Origin: Deltaproteobacteria bacterium
GTDB lineage: Bacteria > Desulfobacterota > DSM-4660 > Desulfatiglandales > HGW-15
Direction of reading: 5' to 3'
Assembly: GCA_016926135.1 (NCBI GenBank)
Contig: JAFGPH010000181.1
Location: 1-11,421, forward strand
Length of the DNA: 11,421 nucleotides
In this document: positions 6,733-11,421 of the stretch, one piece after another
Layout: each line of letters opens with the position of its first letter
Numbering within the stretch: position 1 is the stretch's first letter
Notes under the pieces: generated by a model
What the model was told of the DNA's origin: nothing
Databases searched by the model: none
The model's input: the letters and a program-made list of their open reading frames with translations, nothing else
Made by a program: the position numbers and the translations under genes

Positions 6733-7008
6733 TCAATGATACTGTTCAAGATCGACCCTCAGCACATCCCCTTCTTGCCACTCAAAGGTAATGGACCATG
6801 GGCCGTTTACGTGGATACTGTAACGTTTAGGCACCCCACGAAGGCCGTGGAAGTTGAATCCCGGCACGTTCAGATCCGTCAGTGACTCTGCTTGATCCAA
6901 TGCCTCCAGGCGGCGCAGACACCTTGATTGCAGGTCCTGCCGCACCCGACGGGTATTTCCGCGCTCGAAAAGCTCGGCAAGCCCCTTGTGCCTGAAGTTC
7001 TTGATCAT
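6733..7008 (-). CDS. higB: HigB family toxin (RelE-like mRNA interferase)
   Basis: A 91-residue HigB toxin of the RelE superfamily, expected to cut mRNA on the ribosome. The N terminus MIKNFRHKGLAELFERGNTR and the late segments FHGLRGVPKRYSIHVNGPWS and ITFEWQEGDVLRVDLEQYH are characteristic, with basic residues and the C-terminal histidine typical of the active region. The length is normal, so the module looks intact. The ATG is set by the conserved MIK start. No Shine-Dalgarno precedes it, and the promoter places the transcript start at or next to the ATG (see the promoter entry). It is the first gene of the higBA operon and lies about 175 bases from the tRNA-Leu remnant. Confidence 0.93.
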   Translation of the reverse strand: MIKNFRHKGLAELFERGNTRRVRQDLQSRCLRRLEALDQAESLTDLNVPGFNFHGLRGVPKRYSIHVNGPWSITFEWQEGDVLRVDLEQYH

Positions 7009-7015
7009 ACCACAA

Positions 7016-7043
7016 ATTGTATCAGGATTTGTTTCAGTGTCAA
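7016..7043 (-). promoter_or_regulatory. Strong sigma-70 promoter of higBA, probably giving a leaderless mRNA
   Basis: On the minus strand a perfect TTGACA (7043-7038) is 16 bases from TACAAT (7021-7016), which is preceded by TGA (an extended -10). Counting seven bases past the -10 puts the start at 7008, the A of the higB ATG. The bases over the -10 and start contain ATAC-8-GTAT and ACAA-TTGT symmetry, a plausible HigA operator. Confidence 0.7.
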
Positions 7044-7182
7044 CAGCCTTGTTACGGTCTTGTGCGTGGCAGACCTGATCCGTTTCTTACCCCTTGAGCC
7101 CAGATATTCGGGGAGCATGGAACAGGACTTGCCGCCAAAAAGACGGGTATAGGTTACGGAATTGAAAATCTCTTGGGTTTTC

Positions 7183-7238
7183 TGGTGCCTGGGGCGGGAC
7201 TTGAACCCGCACATACACTAAGGTATAAGGGTTTTTAA
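7183..7238 (-). tRNA. 3' half of tRNA-Leu(UAA), truncated at the anticodon loop; putative attachment site
   Basis: Read on the minus strand, the segment runs from the anticodon loop TTAAAA through ACCCT, then a long class II variable arm (ATAC/GTAT stem), the T arm GCGGG-TTCAAGT-CCCGC, the acceptor strand CCCAGGC, the discriminator A and an encoded CCA (7185-7183). The long variable arm and the UAA anticodon identify leucine. Upstream of the loop the sequence does not pair with the 3' anticodon stem, and no D arm or 5' acceptor strand is present, so this is not a functional tRNA. A break exactly in the anticodon loop is the usual result of site-specific integration into a tRNA gene. The intact gene would be expected at the other end of the element, to the right of this window. 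Confidence 0.8.
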
Positions 7239-7644
7239 GGCCAGCTCTTCTAAATAGAACTTATTGCGAAGCATTCTTTATTACTTTTCATAATCAATTT
7301 GACTTATTTTTATAAATCTATTGTGATCTTGTTTCACGCATTTTTCACGGCGATTTATGATTATAATATGTGATTTCGAAATGATACATAGGTTATTGTT
7401 CCATAATCATGTGAGTTCTTTTGCCAACTTTCACACTTTTCCCAGTACGATGGTGTTCTTTTCGGCCTTCAGGGAGAACTCTCATAGCCCTTTCTGGTTG
7501 CCACCATTTCTTGGCGATGATCGGAAACCATACCCGTGGAGGAAGAAAGAGCACACCTTGTCATCGGCGGGCAGTTGATTGTGAGGATTTTGGGGCCTGG
7601 TCGGCGAGACGGTGGCAGGTTGGAGGTGAATCAAAACTATTTGT
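7239..7644. other. Non-coding stretch, AT-rich at its left side
   Basis: About 400 bases without a credible gene. The first 180 (7241-7420) hold only 51 G or C (28%), far below the surroundings, and include an isolated TATAAT at 7362-7367 with no matching -35. The remainder returns to normal composition. A 53-codon minus-strand frame from a GTG near 7556 (beginning VLFLPPRVWF) has no recognisable family and no clear ribosome site. This looks like element-end DNA or gene debris. Confidence 0.5.
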
Positions 7645-8136
7645 TCATGATCGCGCTCTGCTCAGCCCCCTCCGCACCGCGGAGATGATGCCCTGATCCA
7701 GATATGTCCCAGCATCCTGCAATCGCCGGATCATGTCGTCGAAAGAAAGGGTGCCGCCGCTTAGCGCAGATCTCGCCACTATTCCCAGCGTTCCCATCAC
7801 AGGGATCTTCATTGCTGATGCGGATCTTCGGGCATCTTTATCATCGAGGAGAGCAATGGTATTCTTTTGATGGCGGGCGTACTCGATCACCTCGGATTCC
7901 CCCCTTCCCAGCTGCCAGTAGGCCAGAGGGCTCAGGGGTGGCTTCAATGTCACCCTTTTGATCCAGGACAATTCGTTCAGTTGCCTGCGCATGGGATCTT
8001 TCTCTGGACCCCGCAAGATCTCTTCCGCTACAGCCTGTGGTAGGATGATCACCGAAAATTGCTGCGGCAAGAGATGGAGAAGGTCAGCCTTTGCCAGCGC
8101 AATCAAAGGGGAAGCATTGCTTACAGCGCGTTTCAT
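7645..8136 (-). CDS. DUF3368 PIN-like toxin
   Basis: A 163-residue protein of the DUF3368 group, PIN-domain relatives that act as toxins with UPF0175 antitoxins. The N-terminal VSNASPLIALAKADLL (5-20) is the family signature, with Asn at the first acidic position, as is common in this group. LGRGESEVIEYA (76-87) and IALLDDKDARRSA (94-106) supply the remaining acidic residues expected to bind metal for RNA cleavage, and the C-terminal LSFDDMIRRLQDAG fits the family. The ATG overlaps the antitoxin stop as ATGA, so the two are translationally coupled. The toxin activity is inferred from the family only. Confidence 0.88.
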   Translation of the reverse strand: MKRAVSNASPLIALAKADLLHLLPQQFSVIILPQAVAEEILRGPEKDPMRRQLNELSWIKRVTLKPPLSPLAYWQLGRGESEVIEYARHQKNTIALLDDKDARRSASAMKIPVMGTLGIVARSALSGGTLSFDDMIRRLQDAGTYLDQGIISAVRRGLSRARS

Positions 8137-8393
8137 TCTTCTCCCTCGCGCGCCGCATCCAATACCTCTTTGGCGGTCTCCTGAAACGGTGACACTGAAA
8201 AGCGGGATAGCGCCTCTATGAATTCCGCTCTGCTGACCCCTGCTATTTCAGCCCCTTTTCCTTGGCTCACAGCACCGGTCTCATACCATTTGACTGCTGC
8301 GGCGAGGCGCAACTCTGAAGCCAACTCCTGAGGTGTCTTTCGAAGCCCGAGAAACACTTCATCCGGGATCGCTATCTCTATGGTCTTGCTCAT
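8133..8393 (-). CDS. UPF0175 family antitoxin
   Basis: An 86-residue UPF0175 protein, the partner of the DUF3368 toxin that follows. The start IEIAIPDEVFLGLRKTPQEL, the central ELRLAAAVKWYETGAVSQGK and the GAEIAGVSRAEFIEALSRF helix-turn-helix-like segment (48-66) are typical. AAGGAGG lies nine bases before the ATG. It probably binds the toxin and represses its own operon. The upstream gene ends only 42 bases away in the same direction, so the pair may share its transcript or use a promoter inside that gene's end; I found no convincing promoter in the gap. Confidence 0.88.
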   Translation of the reverse strand: MSKTIEIAIPDEVFLGLRKTPQELASELRLAAAVKWYETGAVSQGKGAEIAGVSRAEFIEALSRFSVSPFQETAKEVLDAAREGEE

Positions 8394-8435
8394 TGCCCCG
8401 GTCCTCCTTGTCTATGGCATGTTGCTACTGTTCTT

Positions 8436-8897
8436 TTACTCCAGAACGCACCGCTTGGCAACCAAACTGAATTCGTGCCGCCGGATTCGGGGTGCTCTGG
8501 CTGGGTCCTCTGTCGAAATCCTTCTGTATCCGATCACGGTCATGTCGATCACCTCCTTCCATTGCATGGTTCCTTCTATCGACCCTGCGTATCCCAAGGT
8601 TTTCAGGGCGTCGATGATGGGAATAACTCTGTCATACTTGAACCAGATGTCATGGTAGCGGGTGCCTGAGGCGTAAAATGCCTTGTCCCTGGAATACCTG
8701 ACGGCCCTACCCCTGCGGTGTCCCTTGTGGAGGTTTATCAGGATGAGTTTCAGTGCCTCCTTTCCCCGATACGGATTGGTGATTTTGGCAACGCCGGACA
8801 CCTCCTCGAAGATGTCGTCCGCCAACTTCAACAGCTGGGGATACTTCGATACCAGGTCTGTATTCAGGGGAATGGCATCCAGTAGAAATAAGTCCAT
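8436..8897 (-). CDS. Hypothetical protein, unrecognised family
   Basis: A 153-residue protein that I do not recognise. The first two thirds look like a folded domain, with amphipathic helices at about 12-30 (DLVSKYPQLLKLADDIFEEV), a KEALKLILINLHKG segment, then RAVRYSRDKAFYASGTRY and a second helical segment YDRVIPIIDALKTLGYAG. The last 40 residues (from about VIGYRRIS) are Arg-rich and less well organised, so the C terminus may be truncated. The ATG at 8897 has GCAGGA nine bases upstream and was preferred; the GTG at 8903 is possible. It lies just upstream of the UPF0175/DUF3368 pair on the same strand. Rep-like or DNA-binding roles are only guesses from its basic surface. Confidence 0.6.
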   Translation of the reverse strand: MDLFLLDAIPLNTDLVSKYPQLLKLADDIFEEVSGVAKITNPYRGKEALKLILINLHKGHRRGRAVRYSRDKAFYASGTRYHDIWFKYDRVIPIIDALKTLGYAGSIEGTMQWKEVIDMTVIGYRRISTEDPARAPRIRRHEFSLVAKRCVLE

Positions 8898-8990
8898 TGG
8901 CACTCGTCCTGCCTTTCTTGGTGCGCAAGGGATTGGTGAAAGAGTATAGGTTCCCTCCCCGTCCCTTGTCCATTATTTCCCGCCAGACAC

Positions 8991-9010
8991 TTGCCACAGG
9001 GCCGTGGCAA
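8991..9010. repeat. Perfect 7-bp inverted repeat (hairpin or operator)
   Basis: TTGCCAC (8991-8997) and GTGGCAA (9004-9010) flank the six bases AGGGCC. Four T follow at 9015-9018 on the plus strand, which would suit a weak plus-strand terminator, but no plus-strand gene precedes it. It lies about 95 bases upstream of the start of the unknown minus-strand gene, so an operator is the other reading. Confidence 0.45.
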
Positions 9011-9111
9011 AGAGTTTTCCCCTCGGCCCTTACTCTGCTATTCGGTTTTCAGGATCGTCTGCAAAAATGCGGTTCATCGTCTCCTGAAAATACCATTGAT
9101 ATTGGAGGTTT

Positions 9112-9171
9112 GGTCGATCAGGTCGATCGGTCGATCTTTTTTGCGTTTTGTGTTTCCAGGGGAGGTCGATC
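9112..9171 (+). repeat. Four copies of GGTCGATC within 60 bases
   Basis: Exact GGTCGATC octamers start at 9112, 9121, 9129 and 9164. The first three are nearly contiguous (starts 9 and 8 bases apart), the fourth is 35 bases on. Each contains the dam-type GATC site. A run of six T follows the third copy at 9137-9142. The layout resembles a small cluster of binding sites (iterons or operators) rather than coding sequence. Confidence 0.6.
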
Positions 9172-9373
9172 GGGGTGTGATCTTCGAAAATAGCCGGTTT
9201 CGGCGTGCGGTAGAGTGATGTGTTGCAGCAGAAACCTTGACTCGCTATCGAGACTTGATTCCTTGCAGTGGCTGTGACCGACAGAGTGCGCGGTGAAATA
9301 GAGTGTTCCCAGCCAATCATGCAGTTGCTGTGGATTCGGCCTACTATAGGGAATGTCACGGATGAACCGCTCC

Positions 9374-9397
9374 GGCAAGGCCGTCCGCGGCCTTACC
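9374..9397 (-). terminator. Strong hairpin downstream of the membrane-protein gene
   Basis: AAGGCCG (9377-9383) and CGGCCTT (9388-9394) pair around a TCCG loop, and GG/CC extend the stem past one C-A mismatch to ten positions in all. It begins 46 bases after the membrane-protein stop on that strand. There is no U tract, so it may be a transcript-end stabiliser or a factor-dependent stop rather than a classic terminator. Confidence 0.4.
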
Positions 9398-9443
9398 AGA
9401 GTTGTGTTAGATCCGGTTGTTGGGTGTCGATTGTGATCATGTT

Positions 9444-10361
9444 CTACTCTACGATCGAGTGGTACAGCAGATCCACGTGCTTCTGCCGGAATGATTCCCA
9501 CGTCTGAACGAGCTGAATCCCCTGAATCTGAAGATCGGGGTTGGATTGGTCGAGACCGTTGAGATACAGCTGCCAACCTTTGACCAAGTGGTCACGGAAT
9601 TCCCTCGGCAATTCAGCATGCACACTGGTTAGATAGCTGTCAGGTACGCCGGACGCTGCGCTGATTCCCTTCTTGATGAGGTTCTTCATGGTTTCTGCCT
9701 GCGCTTCATTCAGTTGCACAATTTTACCAGTGTCGTCAGACATCATCGCATGAGCTTCTATGAAGGACATCAGGGCTGCTTTGCACAGCGTCCTTTCCGG
9801 ATGGGCTTGCCTTTGCGTGAAGACTTTCTTTGGAATCAGCCGTTCAACCCATGCCCAGCCAGCGGTCCGGCAAGGCGGGCAGGCCGCCAGGACAACGAAA
9901 CCTATGACGGAGATAATGAGTACTAAATGATGGGTGTATGTGAAGTAAACGTACATCTCCCCATAGGTTCGCCGCGCGCGGGCTTGGTCGAAGAGGCCAC
10001 CTGCCTTGGCCACCTTATCTTCTGCAGTGTCGCGGAATTGCCTAATGAAAGTGCAGAGACTAGACCATGCTGGTGAATTGGCGAGAAAGAATGTAATGGG
10101 CCATGCAACGAAAGCAAAGACCACCCCACGCACCTGCGAGGCTGATTGGACGCACACCGTTACTGCTGCAGTGAACGAAAGAGCAACATACGAACGGATG
10201 ATTGCCGAAATGCTGATTGCCACAACGTTGAGGAAGCGGTTCCGTTTCCTCATGGCGACGGCCGCAAGAGGGAAAGCTAAGAAACCCACCTGGGTCATGA
10301 GCCATTGGCACAATTTCGAGAGGATGATCCCTACGACGAAGCCAATCACGAGTGCAATCAT
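9444..10361 (-). CDS. Membrane protein of unknown family (5 predicted helices plus soluble C-terminal domain)
   Basis: A 305-residue protein with no recognised family. Hydrophobic segments lie at about 2-19, 23-37, 44-71, 78-95 and 144-161, the last ending in a CPPC motif (161-164). A charged loop with QFRDTAEDKVAKAGGLFDQARARR separates the fourth and fifth segments. The C-terminal 140 residues are soluble and largely helical (QLNEAQAETMKNLIKKGISA; PREFRDHLVKGWQLYLNGLD; IQLVQTWESFRQKHVDLLYH). The start was set at the ATG with AAAGGTG six bases upstream, immediately before the first helix; a TTG 16 codons earlier is possible. It lies about 125 bases downstream of the HEPN-like gene on the same strand, so the two could be one transcript. 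A membrane-acting part of a defence pair is a speculative reading. Confidence 0.75.
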   Translation of the reverse strand: MIALVIGFVVGIILSKLCQWLMTQVGFLAFPLAAVAMRKRNRFLNVVAISISAIIRSYVALSFTAAVTVCVQSASQVRGVVFAFVAWPITFFLANSPAWSSLCTFIRQFRDTAEDKVAKAGGLFDQARARRTYGEMYVYFTYTHHLVLIISVIGFVVLAACPPCRTAGWAWVERLIPKKVFTQRQAHPERTLCKAALMSFIEAHAMMSDDTGKIVQLNEAQAETMKNLIKKGISAASGVPDSYLTSVHAELPREFRDHLVKGWQLYLNGLDQSNPDLQIQGIQLVQTWESFRQKHVDLLYHSIVE

Positions 10362-10487
10362 TGTAGACACCTTTCTTTCCCCTTTTTCCTCATCGACCAT
10401 CTCACCCAACGCCTGCGTAGTTAGCGCGAGCCGACCAAGCTCAAAAAGAAACAGAGGTGCGTGTTGAGCGTCTGGTTGACGCGGATG

Positions 10488-11051
10488 TCAGACTCCTCCC
10501 TTTAGCTTCGCTATGAGATCTATTACATCGCCACGTCCAGCGGTGACTCTGAAGTCAAGTCGACCAACTCCAACAGCAGCACCGACGGCGTCCACATAAC
10601 GTTGCAGGTTTTCAAGGAAAGCTGTCACGTCCTCGGTGGCATGATCCCCAATAGGACCTCCTTTGAGTACAGATTCCTTGTCGAGATGAGAGATCAGTCG
10701 GTCCCTCCCCTCCTTGATGAGCTTCCGATAGTGCATCAAACCTTCAGAATATGAGGAGATCTCAGCCGTCATTAGGCCCTCGCTGCAAAGCAGCGTATTG
10801 ATGTGCTGAACAGTCAGGTTCTCCCGTCCCCTACTTACTGGTGGGTCGGTTATCTTGGACACCTGTAGCCACCAGTACTCTCTCAAGATCTTGTTTAGGT
10901 CTCCAAAGAATATGTTGGCTGCTTCTGAAAGTAGATCGCTGGTCTCTGTTCCGGAGTCGTACAGGGCTACATAAGTATTATAGCAGCACCTGATCCATAT
11001 GCACTGTTCTCTGAATGCCAGGAACACCTCATGCAGGGTAGCTGTGTTCAT
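10488..11051 (-). CDS. AbiU2-like HEPN domain protein
   Basis: A 187-residue, mostly helical protein that resembles AbiU2-like HEPN proteins. Helix 1 is LHEVFLAFREQCIWIRCCYN, then ANIFFGDLNKILREYWWLQV (46-65), the turn KITDPPVSRGRENLTV (66-81), which matches the 'DP...NL(S/T)' segment of this group, and ELIKEGRDRLISHLDK-like residues around 111-125. There the Rx5H arrangement (Arg116...His122, with Asp117) fits the HEPN ribonuclease motif. Family members include phage-abortive-infection proteins. The last 40 residues (AGRGDVIDLIAKLK) probably close the bundle. The ATG follows a weak GCGAG ribosome site. It is followed by the membrane-protein gene on the same strand. The assignment is by motif recognition, so moderate. 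Confidence 0.6.
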   Translation of the reverse strand: MNTATLHEVFLAFREQCIWIRCCYNTYVALYDSGTETSDLLSEAANIFFGDLNKILREYWWLQVSKITDPPVSRGRENLTVQHINTLLCSEGLMTAEISSYSEGLMHYRKLIKEGRDRLISHLDKESVLKGGPIGDHATEDVTAFLENLQRYVDAVGAAVGVGRLDFRVTAGRGDVIDLIAKLKGGV

Positions 11052-11192
11052 ATATACTCGCTAAGTCTAATGCCAAGCTTCGAAGGAAGCCTTAGCGATC
11101 AGGTCCGCATCGCCAAAATTCCCGGTTCAATTCCTGCCGATCTTACCGAAAATGTCCTGTTCCTACAAGGCAGATCCCTGCTTTCACTTGGC

Positions 11193-11229
11193 GGGGTCTC
11201 AGGTCCCATTGCAGAAGTCCCGAGACCCC
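11193..11229. terminator. 8-bp hairpin between the right-edge gene and the HEPN gene
   Basis: GGGGTCTC (11193-11200) pairs with GAGACCCC (11222-11229); after one mismatch GG/CC extends the stem around a 15-base loop. It lies just after the stop of the minus-strand gene entering from the right. The U tract is missing on both strands, so it is a possible but unproven terminator. Confidence 0.4.
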
Positions 11230-11238
11230 TCCTCGCCT

Positions 11239-11421
11239 TTATGCCGCAAAGGCAAGTTCAATCTGCCTCCTGATGTTGCGTTTGAGTTCGTAGAGGCGGG
11301 GGAATGAGATGCGCAACTTCCTCCTGATTGAAGTATCGGACATCCCGTCCATGGTCTTGTAGCGGACATAAAGGGTCTCGTTTCGGGAGAGGCCGTGAAA
11401 TACCCTTTGGAGGGAAATCCT
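11239..11421 (-). CDS. C-terminal 60 residues of an unknown protein, 5' part beyond the window
   Basis: A minus-strand frame runs without a stop from the right edge to TAA at 11241-11239. The 60 residues look like real protein: LQRVFHGLSRNETLYVRYKT, then SDTSIRRKLRISFPRLYELK and a basic end RNIRRQIELAFAA. The order 'ExLyxxYKTxdGmSxxxIrxKLxIS' with a following basic helix recalls a helix-turn-helix such as sigma-70 region 4, but this is a resemblance only. Composition and codon use look like the rest of the window. The same-strand HEPN gene starts 187 bases further on. Confidence 0.6.
   Translation of the reverse strand, partial: RISLQRVFHGLSRNETLYVRYKTMDGMSDTSIRRKLRISFPRLYELKRNIRRQIELAFAA

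Larger units (their letters stand above)
8898..9443. other. Gap without a convincing gene, with hairpins and a short repeat cluster
   Basis: About 545 bases between the unknown 154-residue gene and the membrane-protein gene. Open frames exist on both strands, including a minus-strand one that runs across the downstream gene's end, but none shows a family resemblance, a clear ribosome site or protein-like character. The region contains a 7-bp hairpin (8991-9010), four GGTCGATC units (9112-9171) and a strong hairpin near 9374-9397, listed separately. Confidence 0.5.

Noticed and set aside
7005..7214. Minus-strand frame covering the tRNA remnant and the higB promoter
   Set aside because: Its GFKSRPRHQ start is just the translated tRNA T arm, and the frame overlaps the promoter; it is not a gene.
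7357..7410. Inverted repeat ATGATTAT / ATAATCAT as a possible insertion-sequence end or operator
   Set aside because: Eight bases of AT-rich sequence is expected by chance in a 28% GC stretch, and no transposase or target duplication is present.
7357..7578. Plus-strand frame after the AT-rich stretch
   Set aside because: No ribosome site, low-complexity aromatic-rich product and no family resemblance.
9118..9576. 152-codon minus-strand frame overlapping the end of the membrane-protein gene
   Set aside because: It overlaps the better-supported gene by about 130 bases, includes the GGTCGATC repeats and hairpin, and shows no domain or start signal.
1..11421. CRISPR arrays, rRNA genes, complete insertion sequences or an integrase
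   Set aside because: No regularly spaced long repeats, no rRNA-like sequence and no transposase or recombinase motifs were seen on either strand.

Overview
The window reads as bacterial chromosome of middling-to-high GC, most like a deltaproteobacterium (Desulfobacterota). That placement is inferred from gene content (MEMO family, SixA, a soluble histidine kinase beside a receiver protein, HigBA, UPF0175/DUF3368) and from strong Shine-Dalgarno sites; there is no rRNA or other phylogenetic marker. Nearly all genes are on the minus strand. The exceptions are the receiver fragment at the left edge and the M50 peptidase gene.

Left part, about 1-6400 (housekeeping or signalling): a truncated response-regulator gene meets a soluble histidine kinase gene tail to tail with overlapping stops. 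Next are a MEMO-family gene, a divergent site-2-protease-like M50 membrane peptidase gene, and a tightly coupled HAD phosphatase / metallo-beta-lactamase-fold pair. A class III aminotransferase gene follows that has lost its middle, including the PLP lysine, and changed frame. Then come SixA (phosphohistidine phosphatase) and a 29-codon ORF with an excellent ribosome binding site just upstream of it.

Middle, about 6394-7240: a HigB/HigA toxin-antitoxin operon sits behind a near-consensus promoter placed so that the higB transcript would be leaderless. Next to it is the 3' half of a tRNA-Leu(UAA) gene, cut in the anticodon loop, which is the classic scar of a tyrosine-recombinase integration. 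The 180 bases after it are only about 28% GC.

Right part, about 7240-11421 (probably the inner side of an integrated element): a UPF0175/DUF3368 PIN-type toxin-antitoxin pair, an unrecognised 154-residue protein, a roughly 540-base gap holding a four-copy GGTCGATC repeat and two good hairpins, a five-helix membrane protein of unknown family, an AbiU2-like HEPN protein, and the C-terminal end of a gene entering from the right. The best candidate for something new is the membrane-protein/HEPN pair, a plausible but unproven defence module. No integrase, transposase, CRISPR array or rRNA is visible.
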